The notes beneath the pieces are model-generated. The model did no database searches. It was not told the DNA's origin and saw only the letters and a program-made list of their open reading frames with translations. The translations under genes were made by a program, and so were the position numbers. Positions 44,733 through 53,096 of a DNA stretch of 64,000 nucleotides are shown in pieces. The stretch comes from Capillimicrobium parvum (GTDB taxonomy: Bacteria > Actinomycetota > Thermoleophilia > Solirubrobacterales > Solirubrobacteraceae). Each line of letters begins with the position of its first letter. Within the stretch, counting starts at the first letter, position 1. The DNA is taken from contig NZ_CP087164.1 of the NCBI RefSeq assembly GCF_021172045.1, positions 3,534,001 through 3,598,000 on the forward strand. Direction: 5' to 3'.

Positions 44733-45203
44733 CTACGGCGCGAACTGGAAGTGACCGGAGTACGTGAAGTCGGCGGGGCCGACCGGCTCGTACCGCGCCT
44801 GGCCGCTGAGGCCCGAGAGCCCACCGCTCGCGTGGTCGATGACGATCATGCCGCCGTTCTCGTCTCCGTGGAAGACGTACTCGAAGGTGCCGGTCCGGCC
44901 ATCGACGGTCCCGGTGAAGAACCCGCGGCCGTGGAGGTTCGTCTTTCCCGACGGATGGATGACGGCCGAGTAGATTTCAACGGCCGTGCCCGCGAAGTTC
45001 CCGGTGAACACGACGTGGGCGGTCGCCTCGATCTTGGTGTTGCGTCCCGCCTGGCTGGAGGCGTCGACGACGTTGCTCACGACGTGGATCGCTCCGGCGG
45101 CGTCGCGCCGCGGCGCCGCGGAGGCGAGCCCGGCTCCGAGGACCATGGAAAGGAGCAGCCCGCAGACCAGCAGAACGGCTGTCCAACTGCGACGATGTCG
45201 CAT
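44733..45203 (-). CDS. Secreted DUF3224-like protein
   Basis: 156 aa. A Sec signal peptide (RSWTAVLLVCGLLLSMVLGAGLASAA, cleavage after ~30) is followed by a beta-rich domain, with ATAHVVFTGNFAGTAVEIYSA, GRGFFTGTVDGRTGTFEYVF and SGLSGQARYEPVG. The layout matches DUF3224 (allene-oxide-cyclase-barrel-like) proteins; the function is unknown. ATG at 45203. The only sizeable intact gene between two decayed stretches. Confidence 0.75.
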   Translation of the reverse strand: MRHRRSWTAVLLVCGLLLSMVLGAGLASAAPRRDAAGAIHVVSNVVDASSQAGRNTKIEATAHVVFTGNFAGTAVEIYSAVIHPSGKTNLHGRGFFTGTVDGRTGTFEYVFHGDENGGMIVIDHASGGLSGLSGQARYEPVGPADFTYSGHFQFAP

Positions 45204-45242
45204 CAGCGCCTCCCAAGCGGCGAATGGCTTGGTTCGAAGGTA

Positions 45243-45372
45243 TCAAGAGTTCTGGGAGCGCTCCAGGGAGCGGTCGGACCCACGTTGGTCGTCAACGGCC
45301 AGTTCGGCGAGAACTTCACGGTTCAGGGCCTCCCGGATGATGGCGCTCCGCCGCGCGGGGCGGGAGGCGGAC
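45243..45372 (-). pseudogene. Possible ribbon-helix-helix antitoxin remnant
   Basis: The minus strand reads RPARRSAIIREALNREVLAE with coding-like third positions and a stop at 45243. RSxxIREAL is typical of CopG/RHH helix 2. No start codon fits and the N-terminal strand is missing, so this is at best a fragment. Confidence 0.25.
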
Positions 45373-45484
45373 GAGGATGAGCAGCGGCGCCGTCGACGAG
45401 CAGCCGCGCGGTCAGCGGGACCCTCGACGCCGCCGCTGCCGCGAGCTACGCTCAGACCGAGAGACCGTTGAAGGGAGGGACGTC

Positions 45485-45664
45485 GTGCTGAATGTCGCAG
45501 ACCGCGTGACCGCCGAGGCCGAGTCCGTCGATCGAGCTCCGCGGCGCGGAACAGTGCTCGCCGTACTGGGCGACGAGCAACACCCCCGGTACCGGATCAG
45601 CTGGGACGACGGCCACGAGTCGATCTACACGCCGTCGGCCGGCGCGCTGCACCCGAGCCGGTAG
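45485..45664 (+). CDS. DUF1918 small protein
   Basis: 59 aa from the GTG at 45485, with GGGAGG upstream. The sequence DRVTAEAESVDRAPRRGTVL, then ISWDDGHESIYTPSAGALH, matches DUF1918, a small SH3-like fold common in actinobacteria with unknown function; nucleic-acid binding has been suggested for related folds. It ends at 45664. No operon partner. Confidence 0.8.
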   Translation: MLNVADRVTAEAESVDRAPRRGTVLAVLGDEQHPRYRISWDDGHESIYTPSAGALHPSR

Positions 45665-45739
45665 TCCGTCGGCACCGGTACGCGAACGGGGTGAAAGGAG
45701 GTAGATCGGGAGGGATTCAGGCACTTGGGCCTGAACGGC

Positions 45740-46000
45740 TCAGACGAACAGGGTTCGCGTGCGATTGTCGGCGTTTCGGCTCGCGGCGAGCCATCCGACG
45801 ATCACAACGAGCGGCGGGTCCTCGCGGCGCATGCCGGACAGGTTGCGCTCGTCATACGGCGCCCAGTGGAGCACCACCCAGCGGTCGCACGGCAGCCACC
45901 GGGCGCCCGGCCGGCAAGCGCGTCGGAGTTCAATTCGGTCGTAGATGAGTTCGTGCAGCCAACTGCCGTAGGACGGCGGGGACAGGAAGTGAACCCGCAT
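45740..46000 (-). CDS. Small ORF with strong coding bias, unrecognised
   Basis: 86 codons from the ATG at 46000, reading FLSPPSYGSWLHELIYDRIE, LRRACRPGARWLPCDRWVVL and HWAPYDERNLSG. Nearly all third positions are G or C over the whole length, which is far above the surrounding DNA. I do not recognise the product and see no ribosome site, so it may be the body of a larger broken gene. The last ~25 residues look less coherent and may follow a frameshift. Confidence 0.4.
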   Translation of the reverse strand: MRVHFLSPPSYGSWLHELIYDRIELRRACRPGARWLPCDRWVVLHWAPYDERNLSGMRREDPPLVVIVGWLAASRNADNRTRTLFV

Positions 46001-46359
46001 GGGAAGCAGCACTCTGCAGCAGCCGGCGGCTCGCTGCCGGTGGCAGCCGAAGTGAGCAGTGCCGCTCGGCCACACAGCGGATGCTGCCGAGGCTCCGCCC
46101 GAAGCGCTTGAGGCACTCCGACACGGCCTGCCGGCGGACTCGATCCTCAACGACCGCGCCCGTGCTCTGACCGCTCGGTGACGGCCTCTCGGCCCGATCG
46201 AGGCTGTGTTGGCTCGGCTACTGCTCACGGGTGCGGCGAGGTCACCGGCAGCGACACGAGCCTTTCGACTGAGCGCGACTGCTGTCGTGCGACGGCGCTG
46301 CTCAAGCCGGACAACCCGAATGCTCGATCCGAAAGTTGGTCGCATCAGCAAATTCGGTC
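46001..46359. other. Decayed stretch upstream of the TetR gene
   Basis: No intact gene. On the plus strand, 46059-46181 reads with good codon bias (EAPPEALEALRHGLPADSIL, then NDRARALTAR and stop), apparently the tail of a lost gene. The rest shows no consistent frame. Further left, a TTCAGGC/GCCTGAA hairpin at 45718-45737 follows an orphan AGGAGG at 45698. Confidence 0.4.
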
Positions 46360-46387
46360 TTGACAATTTGGTCGGTCCGGCCATAGT
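46360..46387 (+). promoter_or_regulatory. Promoter of the tetR-acyl-CoA dehydrogenase operon
   Basis: A perfect TTGACA (46360-46365), a 16-bp spacer and CATAGT (46382-46387) lie immediately before the GTG at 46395. Transcription would begin at about the start codon, implying a leaderless mRNA. AAATT/AATTT arms at 46350-46369 overlap the -35 and could form a TetR operator. Confidence 0.5.
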
Positions 46388-46394
46388 TGGGGGG

Positions 46395-47081
46395 GTGGCA
46401 CGCAACGTACCGGTCTCTGAGGCCAGCACTCAGCGCGCCGTCGACGCGACAGACGGACAGCCGACCAAGCGCGGTCGATACGCGGCCGGCAAGGAGACAC
46501 GCCGCGCGATCCTCGTCGCGGCGAGCCGCCTGTTTTGCGAGCGAGGCATCGCCGGAGTCTCCAAGCCGGACATCGCGCACGAGGCCGGCGTGTTCCCGAG
46601 CCAACTCGGCTACTACTTCGGCACCAAGGAGGCGCTGTTCGTGGAGGCAGCGTGCCGCGACGTCCTTCATCTCGCCAGCGAGGTCGAACGGGCGGCGGCG
46701 CGAACGCGGACACCGGCCTCCTATGTCCGCTCGCTCGTACGAACCGCGCTCGACTCGGAGGCGTTGCTGTTCTTCGCCGAGGCTGTCCTGCTGGTCCGCA
46801 TGCGTCCGGAGCTGGCAGCGCGGGTCACGGACGCCTTCGAGCGCCTGCATCGTGAGGGCGAGCGCGCCGTGGTGGAGAACCTCGTGGCCCGCGGCTGGCG
46901 GCTGCGCGCCAGCGCGGAAGCGGAAGCGCGCGGCTTCTGGGCCGCGCTGCTCGGCGTCACGCTCGAGCGGGCCGCATTCGGATCCGCCTTCCGACCCGCC
47001 ACCGCCGAGGCGACGGTGCAGCTGGTCCTGAACCTCTACGACGTCCAAGCCAAGAACCCGAGATCGGAGATCGAGACATGA
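46395..47081 (+). CDS. TetR-family transcriptional regulator
   Basis: 228 aa from the GTG at 46395. The HTH is ILVAASRLFCERGIAGVSKP, then DIAHEAGVFPSQLGYYFGTKEALF, at ~38-80; the C-terminal ligand domain is helical (LLFFAEAVLLVRMRPELAARV). TetR proteins repress their own operon until a ligand, often an acyl-CoA or drug, binds. Its TGA overlaps the ATG of the acyl-CoA dehydrogenase, so the pair is translationally coupled and autoregulation is likely. An acyl-CoA or related ligand is inferred. Confidence 0.9.
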   Translation: MARNVPVSEASTQRAVDATDGQPTKRGRYAAGKETRRAILVAASRLFCERGIAGVSKPDIAHEAGVFPSQLGYYFGTKEALFVEAACRDVLHLASEVERAAARTRTPASYVRSLVRTALDSEALLFFAEAVLLVRMRPELAARVTDAFERLHREGERAVVENLVARGWRLRASAEAEARGFWAALLGVTLERAAFGSAFRPATAEATVQLVLNLYDVQAKNPRSEIET

Positions 47082-48742
47082 CGACGGGTGTCGTTGACCA
47101 CGAGCACACGCGCGACCCGTTCGCGCAGCAACGTCCCGTCCCGGACAACCTGATCTCGGACCTCAACGGCGTCAACGCCTTCTCTGCGGACATCATCGCC
47201 TCGGGCGTTATCGAGCAGCACGCGCCGTGGGCCTGGGACCGCGCCGAGCAACTCGGCGATCATGTGTGGGACCCGCGGGTGCTCAAGCTCGCCCGCGACG
47301 CCGAACGCAACCTCCCCCAGTTGCGCACCCTGGACCGGCTGGGCAACGAGGTCTACGACGTCGACTTCCACCCCGCCTACCACGAGCTGATGGCGTTGGG
47401 GTTCGGTAGCGGCGTGCACTCGCTGGCGTGGACGACCGACCAGTCGGGCGCTCACGCGGCCCGCGCGGTGCTCTCCTACCTGTGGAACCAGATCGATGGG
47501 TCCACGGCGTGTCCGATCGGCATGGCGTACGCGTCGATCCCCATCCTGCGCAGCCAGTCGGAGCTCGCGCCCTGGGCCCGGGCGCTCGAGGCCGAGGGCT
47601 ACGACCCTGCCGACATTCCGGTAGAGCGCAAGACCGCCGGCACGATCGGCTACTTCATGACCGAGAAGCACGGCGGCTCGGACCTGCGGGCGAACGTCAC
47701 CGTCGCGCGGCCGGTGGGACCGCGCGGCCCGGGCGAGGCGTACCTCGTCAACGGGCACAAATGGTTCGCGTCGGTGCCGATGTCGGACGCCTACCTGACC
47801 GTCGCGCAGACCCAGGGCGGCGTCTCCTGCCTGCTGATCCCGCGGCGCCTGCCCGACGGCAGCCTCAACCGCATCCGGATCAACCGCCTCAAGGACAAGC
47901 TCGGCAACAAGGCCAACGCGTCGTCGGAGATCGAGTACCACGACGCGCACGCCTTCCTCGTCGGCGAGGAAGGGAAGGGCGTCCGGACGATCCTCTCATC
48001 CGCCGAGTACACGCGGCTTGACTTCGCCGTCGGCTCCGCTGGCCTGATGCGCGCCGCGCTGTCCCAAGCGCTCTACTACAACGACCACCGCAGCGCGTTC
48101 GGCTCGCCGCTGTCGCAGCTGCCGATCCAAGCGCCCGTGCTCGCCGACCTCGCGCTGGAATGGGCCGCCGCGGCGCACCTCGGTTTCCGCGTCGCGCGAG
48201 CCGAGGACGCCCCGGACAACCCCGCCGAGAAGCTGCTCCGCCGCCTGCTCACACCCGTGGCGAAGTACTGGAACTGCCGGCGCGTCCCGAGCGTGACCGA
48301 GGAGGTCATCCAGTCCATCGGCGGCAACGGCTACATCGAGGAACACCCCTGCCCCCGCTACTACCGGGAGGCGCCGCTCAACGCGATCTGGGAAGGCACC
48401 TCGAACATGATGGTGATGGACGTCGGGCGCGTCCTGACCCGCCACCCCGAGGCCTTCGCACCGGTGCGCGACGTGATCCGCCCCGCTGCCGCCGAACACC
48501 CGCTGCTGGCCGACGCCCTCGCCGAGATCGAGGAGCTGGTCCTCGCGCCCGAGGACACCGCGCGGTACCTCGTCACTCGTATCGCCCTCGCCGTCCAAGC
48601 CGCGCTCCTGGTCGAGCACGCGCCGACGGTCGTGGCCGACGCGTTCATCGCCTCGCGCCTGGGCTCCGGCTGGGGCCCGGTCTACGGCACGCTCCGCGGC
48701 CTCGACTTCCAGGCGATCATCGACTTCGCCCGACTCGCCTGA
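47078..48742 (+). CDS. Acyl-CoA dehydrogenase family protein, AidB-like
   Basis: 554 aa, longer than beta-oxidation enzymes (~380 aa) and matching the AidB clade. Seen: ACPIGMAYASIPIL, GYFMTEKHGGSDLRANVT (FAD/substrate loop), KWFASVPMSDAYLTVAQTQG, EYTRLDFAVGSAGLMRAAL and the C-terminal QSIGGNGYIEEHPCPRYYRE, then APLNAIWEGTSN. The family oxidises acyl-CoAs via FAD; AidB itself protects DNA against alkylation and has weak dehydrogenase activity. ATG at 47078, coupled to tetR. No ETF or thiolase genes adjoin, so the pathway is unknown. Confidence 0.92.
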   Translation: MTTGVVDHEHTRDPFAQQRPVPDNLISDLNGVNAFSADIIASGVIEQHAPWAWDRAEQLGDHVWDPRVLKLARDAERNLPQLRTLDRLGNEVYDVDFHPAYHELMALGFGSGVHSLAWTTDQSGAHAARAVLSYLWNQIDGSTACPIGMAYASIPILRSQSELAPWARALEAEGYDPADIPVERKTAGTIGYFMTEKHGGSDLRANVTVARPVGPRGPGEAYLVNGHKWFASVPMSDAYLTVAQTQGGVSCLLIPRRLPDGSLNRIRINRLKDKLGNKANASSEIEYHDAHAFLVGEEGKGVRTILSSAEYTRLDFAVGSAGLMRAALSQALYYNDHRSAFGSPLSQLPIQAPVLADLALEWAAAAHLGFRVARAEDAPDNPAEKLLRRLLTPVAKYWNCRRVPSVTEEVIQSIGGNGYIEEHPCPRYYREAPLNAIWEGTSNMMVMDVGRVLTRHPEAFAPVRDVIRPAAAEHPLLADALAEIEELVLAPEDTARYLVTRIALAVQAALLVEHAPTVVADAFIASRLGSGWGPVYGTLRGLDFQAIIDFARLA

Positions 48743-48753
48743 CGAAGCGCGCG

Positions 48754-48884
48754 TCAGAGCGGGAGCCCGCGCGCGCCTACGACGTCCTTCATCACCAGCG
48801 TCGACGTCAGTCGCTGCTCCCGTGGAAGTGCCGCCAGCTGCTCGTCGTAGATGCGGCGGTAAGCGTCAAGATCCGACTGTCCCC
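48754..48884 (-). pseudogene. C-terminal fragment of an Lrp/AsnC regulator
   Basis: The minus strand reads SDLDAYRRIYDEQLAALPRE, then QRLTSTLVMKDVVGARGLPL and stop. This is the final strand-helix-strand of the AsnC ligand domain (family pattern: Y..LL..LP.V....T.IVM). The HTH and most of the domain are absent; upstream DNA runs into the IS3 flank. Confidence 0.55.
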
Positions 48885-49021
48885 ACCGGCGAGCGTCAGC
48901 GGTTCGTGCTGTGCGAGCGCGCCGCGCTGCCCGTCGAGCGCGCCGACGTCGGCGCGGCGCCACGGCGACGTCTCACGGTCGCATCGGCGCATGCAGCTCG
49001 AGTTCGCTGATCGCAGCGGGA

Positions 49022-49968
49022 CTGGAGTTCCCCCGCTCCTTCGCACAGTGATCTGACCCCGCTTCCGTGGAGTCGCGGTTCTAGAGTCCTGCCGGCAGTC
49101 CGGAGGACACGATGCCCCGCAGCTACCCACCCGAAGTCCGTCGCCAGGTCGTCGAGCTCGCGCGCGCCGGGACACGCGTCAAGCAGCTCGCCAAGACGTT
49201 CGGGATGACCGAGGCGACGATCTACAACTGGGTCAAGCCAGGACAAGATCGACCGTGGCGAACAGGCTGGCCTGACGACCGACCAAGCGATCGAGCTCGC
49301 CGCCGCGAAACAACGAATCCGGCAGCTCGAAACCGAGCTGGCCGTCGCTCGCAAAGTCAACGAGATCTTCCTCGATCAAGACCTGGCCCCAAAAGCCTCT
49401 ACCCGGTGATCGACGCTCTGACCGGGCAGGGCATCGACGTCCAACACGCGTGTCGGACCCTCGGCGTCTCACCGTCGGGCTACTACGCCTGGAAGGACCG
49501 TCCGACATCACCGCGGCAGCTGCGACGCATCTGGCTGGCTGGCGAGATCGCCGACGTCCACAAGGCCTCAGGCGGCACCTACGGCGCGCTGCGCGTGACA
49601 GCGGAGCTCAACCACGGGCGCGGCATTCACGTCGGCCACAACGCCGTGTCGCTGATCATGCGCGAGCTCGGCATCAAAGGCCTACCCACACGACGGCTGC
49701 CCAAGGGCGCCAAGCTCGCCACGGTCACATCGCTGGACCTCGTCGGCCGCCAGTTCCGCCGCGATCACCCCGACCAATTGTGGATGACCGACATCACCGA
49801 GCACCCCACGCGCGAAGGCAAGATCTACTGCTGCGTCGTGCTGGACGCCTTCTCGCGCTTCGTCGTCGGCTGGGCCGTCGACAGCACCCAGACCACGACA
49901 CTGGTGCTCAACGCGCTCGGCATGGCGATCCGGCGGCGCAACGGCCCGTCAAAGCGGGGGAACTCCAG
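49022..49968. repeat. 16-bp perfect inverted repeat pair bracketing the IS3 remnant
   Basis: CTGGAGTTCCCCCGCT at 49022-49037 is the exact reverse complement of AGCGGGGGAACTCCAG at 49953-49968. The pair encloses the transposase remnant, with 915 bp between the arms. The left arm also pairs locally with AGCGGG at 49015-49020. They may be ends of an outer mobile unit or the product of a rearrangement. Confidence 0.7.
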
Positions 49969-49978
49969 CCCGAGATGA
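49049..49978 (+). mobile_element. IS3-family insertion sequence, frameshifted and 3'-truncated
   Basis: The left end looks like TGATCTGACCCCGC at ~49049. OrfA starts at 49112 behind GGAGG (MPRSYPPEVRRQVVELARAG, HTH). One extra C at ~49239 moves the OrfA frame; the continuing OrfA frame reads DRGEQAGLTTDQAIELAAAK, then QRIRQLETELAVARKVNEIF. OrfB follows in the -1 frame (YPVIDALTGQG, HACRTLGVSPSGYYAW, WMTDITEHPTREGK with the first catalytic Asp, VVLDAFSRFVVGW). It stops at 49978 before the second Asp and Glu of the DDE triad, so it is inactive. The right terminal repeat is missing. Confidence 0.85.
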
Positions 49979-50102
49979 GGGCGCGCTGCGCTCCGGCGCC
50001 AAGACCGCCGCCGAGCTCAAGCGCGAGAACGAGATTTCGCTCCCCTCGCGCGCGGCGCGCGCGTGAACCTCGCTGCGGCGCGCTCGCTCGGTTAGGCCGG
50101 CC

Positions 50103-50376
50103 ATGCAGCCACTGGACGACGGCGACGCGACGCCTGAAGAAGCGGCGGTGCTCGGCTTCCCGCCGCCGTACGTGATTGTGCGCGGCGTCCGGGTCACCGG
50201 CCGACAAAGCGACGGTGCGGCTGCTGACCAACGACCGACCGATGCTCGAGCCGTACACCCGTCATCTGCAGTCGCACCAACCACCGCTGGTACCCCGAGT
50301 CGGGGCAGGGGGTATCGGGTTCAACGCGCCTCGAGACACCCGCGACAAGACGATCGCGCTCGGCTGGACGCCGTAG
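50103..50376 (+). pseudogene. Frameshifted small gene of unknown function
   Basis: The first frame gives MQPLDDGDATPEEAAVLGFP, then PPYVIVRGVRVTG. Removing one A from the AAA at ~50209-50211 joins it to RQATVRLLTNDRPMLEPYTR, continuing to a stop at 50376. Both halves are clearly coding in character, so a single-base insertion is likely. I do not recognise the protein. Confidence 0.45.
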
Positions 50377-50382
50377 CGGCGG

Positions 50383-50855
50383 TTAGGCGTACTTGCGGGG
50401 AGTGCCTGGAGGACCGAGGCGCTCGGGCCGCTCGCCGACCTCGATCAACGCCTGGCGCGATGCCGGATCGCGCGGCAGTGTCCGAGGCGCCTTCTCGGCC
50501 GCTGCGATGGCAGCGCCAATCGCTCCGCCGGGACGTTTGGCGGCGATCTCCCAATAAGAGCGCACGGCTGCGTCGCGGGCGAGACGTCCAGCTCGACGAC
50601 GCGGTCTGGCGCTTCGAGCGCGGCACGGGCCGCCCCACGCAGCGCCTGGCGGTCGAGTCCGTCCCGCTCCGCGACGCGGTCGAGCAGCTCGAGATGACCC
50701 TCTGGGTTGAGCAACTCGATGTTGGCCGACCGCCTATCCGCCAGCGCGACCTGGCAGTACGAGTCGTCGATCGGCTCGTCGGCGCCGTCCCAGTGCTCGG
50801 CCTGGACCAGATCGATCGAGAGCGCGTCGGCCTCCCTGTCGTGCTCGGCTCGCAT
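50383..50855 (-). pseudogene. DUF2283-like protein, probably frameshifted at its 3' end
   Basis: From the ATG at 50855: MRAEHDREADALSIDLVQAE, then DDSYCQVALADRRSANIELL and GLDRQALRGAARAALEAPDR. This resembles DUF2283 (family pattern YD.EADALYI.L), small proteins often near toxin-antitoxin genes. Near 50575 the coding signal switches frame to VRSYWEIAAKRPGGAIGAAI, then AAAEKAPRTLPRDPAS and a stop at 50383. Either one gene with an indel or a second overlapping small gene (50383-50565) is present. It lies downstream of the RES/Xre pair on the same strand. Confidence 0.45.
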
Positions 50856-50889
50856 CAACGACGAGCCTAGAACCCCGGTCGGCCAGCTG

Positions 50890-51408
50890 TCAGGTCGTCA
50901 TCCCGGTCGGCGGCGGTGGGACGTCGGCCACCGTCGATCGAGAGATCGGCTCCGCTCCCGCCGGCGGCCACGACTCACAGAACAGGCACGCGATGCGTCC
51001 CTCAGGTCGAGCGGCGCTCGGAGCGACCAAGCCTGCCCAGCCCTCGGCGTGCAGCTGGTCGCCGACGTCCTGATAAGCGGACCACGTGCGACGGCTCGGC
51101 CGGGGTCGTTCCAGGCCGACGCGCGCGGGACGGTCCGGCGAGCTCAGGTCGGCCAGCGTGACGTCGACGCTCCAGACGTGCAGCTCAAACGGGACACCGA
51201 AGCGCGGCGGTATCCCGCGCTCGGCGAGCAGGCGGTACCACTCGGCGACCGCCGTGTCTGGCTCGTCGGCGAGATACAGGCCGCTGGCGACGGCCGCGCG
51301 CAGCCACCGGCCATCCGTCGGCCGGGCCGGTCGGCCGAGCAGTTCGGACGGGTGCGGGCTGTGGCGAACCGCCTGCCACGCGACCGGCACGGGATCGACG
51401 TCGAGCAC
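50890..51408 (-). CDS. RES-domain toxin
   Basis: 172 aa from the GTG at 51408. RES features are seen: VAWQAVRHSPHPSELLG at the N-terminus, DGRWLRAAVASGLYLADEPD (the GRW...LY motif with the NAD-site Arg), TAVAEWYRLLAERG (conserved Glu), and EGWAGLVAPSAARPEGRIAC near the end. RES toxins (MbcT type) deplete NAD+ by phosphorolysis or hydrolysis. It starts 6 bp after the antitoxin stop, the classical antitoxin-first operon. The GRWN motif reads GRWL here. It appears intact within a decaying island. Confidence 0.8.
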   Translation of the reverse strand: MLDVDPVPVAWQAVRHSPHPSELLGRPARPTDGRWLRAAVASGLYLADEPDTAVAEWYRLLAERGIPPRFGVPFELHVWSVDVTLADLSSPDRPARVGLERPRPSRRTWSAYQDVGDQLHAEGWAGLVAPSAARPEGRIACLFCESWPPAGAEPISRSTVADVPPPPTGMTT

Positions 51409-51414
51409 CGCGGC

Positions 51415-51747
51415 TCAGGTAACGCCGTACTCGATCTCGCCGATCAGCTGCGCGACCGAGCGGTAGTCGCCCTGTGCGAGACGCTCGATCGGCTTGTCAT
51501 CGTCGAGGACCTCCAGCGGGCGCGACAGCCAGATCGGGATGTACTCCGGATCCATCACCCGCGCCAAGCGATCGGTGATCTCGACCAGCTCGATCAGCCG
51601 ATCGGCGCGCGAGCCCGTCGGAACACTGCGGCCGGCCAGCCAATCGCGCGCCGTGCTCGGCGCGGCACCGGTGGCCTCGGCAATCAATCGATCGCTGAGG
51701 TGACGGGCGTCGTGGACGCGCTGCGCTTCGGTGAGGAGGGCACTCAC
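51415..51747 (-). CDS. Xre/MbcA/ParS-type antitoxin
   Basis: 110 aa. The N-terminal Xre-like HTH is AEATGAAPSTARDWLAGRSV at ~23-42. The C-terminal MbcA/ParS toxin-binding domain carries RADRLIELVEITDRLARVMD, then IPIWLSRPLEVLDDDKPIERL and GDYRSVAQLI, ending GEIEYGV, which in this family plugs the RES active site. It should repress its own operon and neutralise the downstream toxin. Start at 51747. Located between the integrase and the toxin gene. Confidence 0.85.
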   Translation of the reverse strand: MSALLTEAQRVHDARHLSDRLIAEATGAAPSTARDWLAGRSVPTGSRADRLIELVEITDRLARVMDPEYIPIWLSRPLEVLDDDKPIERLAQGDYRSVAQLIGEIEYGVT

Positions 51748-51794
51748 AGGACAGATCCTACCTTCTCCGTCGTGATTCCCGCAGGATTCCGCGA

Positions 51795-53071
51795 CTAGCC
51801 AATCGCTCGATTCGGCTCCATGGACATTGGTTCGGTCTCTCGGCGCAGGAGCGCCGACAGCTTGTCAGCCGCGTCATACCGGGGAACGTGGTGCACGTAG
51901 ATCATCGTCGTGCTGACGTCCTCATGGCCCATGTACGCCTTCACGTCGGTCAGTGGGAACGCCTGCACGGCGAGCGTGCCGAACGTGTGCCGCAGGTCGT
52001 GGAAGACGATCGGGTCCTCCCCGGTGCGCAGCGATCCGAGCCCGGCCTCCGTCAGTGCGTCGTAGAAGCCGTTGCGGATCGTGTAGTCCTGGAGGTGCCG
52101 GCCCCACTCGTCGCAGAACACGAGGCTGTCCGGGCAACGTTGGCCTCGCGCCGACTGAGCGCGTCCAGGGCTACAAGCGCCTGGTCGACCATCGGCACCG
52201 ACCGGACCTTGCCCGACCTCGGCGCGCGCTCCTCCCCACCGGTGAAGTTGCGCCGCACGAACAGCGACCGCTTGGCGAAGTCGACGTCGCGCCACCGCAG
52301 GGCCCGCAGCTCACCCATGCGTAATCCGCTGTACGCGGCCACCACGATGATCGTCCGGAGTAACTCGCCGGCCGCCGCGGCGGCGACCGCGTCGACCTGC
52401 GCCGACGTCAGGACGTTGAACTCGCCGGAGCGCTTGAACGTGATCCGCTCGGCATCAGCGGCGGCGTTGTACTCGACCCACTTGCGCCGCTTGGCCCGTT
52501 TGAGGATCGCGTGCAGCATCACCATGTGCTTCTGCAACGTCCGTCGAGCCAGGCGCCCACCCGCGAGGACCTGCTCGCGGTACGCGTCGATGTCATCGGT
52601 CGTGATCGTGTTGACCAGTCGCTCGGCGCCGAAGTGCGGGACCAGTTGGTTGTAGGCCGTGTTGCGGTAGTCGCGCACCGTCGTCGGCGCGCGCTCGCGG
52701 TCGTACTGGACGTAGCACAGCCACTCGTCGACGGCGACCTCGAAGCTCACCGTCGGCTTGGGTGGCGGAGGCGGCGGGTTGATCACCAGGTCGGCCAGCA
52801 GCAGCTGCAGCTGGTCCTGGGCCTCGCGCGGCGTCAGCCAGTCCCCTTCAGGCTTCGGTCCGTGGGCTCCTCGCCAGCGCGGCGCTCCGCGGTCCGTCGT
52901 CCCGTACTGCTTGACCCACGCCTTCCCCAGGCGCTTCTTGTGGCGCTTGCCGGTCGCGTCGCGCCACAGCGCGACGAACCGCCGGCCTTCGCTGGTCTCG
53001 TAGACCTGGAGGTGTCCCGAGGGTCTCACGCGTGGTTCCCAAGGAGGCGATTGCGGTTCCCTGGAAGGCAT
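51795..53071 (-). pseudogene. Phage-type tyrosine integrase with a frameshift
   Basis: About 425 codons across two frames. Frame 1 (53071 to ~52135): an N-terminal arm-binding region, SAM-like core-binding domain (SFEVAVDEWLCYVQYDRERA) and the first part of the catalytic domain, with catalytic Arg in YSGLRMGELRALRW and Lys in RSGKVRSVPM. Frame 2 (from ~52140): SLVFCDEWGRHLQDYTIRNG, HDLRHTFGTLAVQ (His-x-x-Arg), YMGHEDVSTTMIYVHH (His and Tyr), stop at 51795. One indel near 52125-52140 separates them. All catalytic residues survive, so decay is recent. It lies 83 bp from the 3' end of the tRNA-CAU gene, its probable attachment site. Confidence 0.85.
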
Positions 53072-53096
53072 TTAGGGAACCGCAGTGGGGAACCGC
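53052..53096. promoter_or_regulatory. Inverted repeat cluster over the integrase start
   Basis: TGCGGTTCCCT (53052-53062) and AGGGAACCGCA (53074-53084) form a perfect 11-bp inverted repeat whose loop contains the integrase ATG (53069-53071). A third half-site GGGGAACCGCGG follows at 53085-53096. This is likely an operator or integrase arm-type site. Confidence 0.5.
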
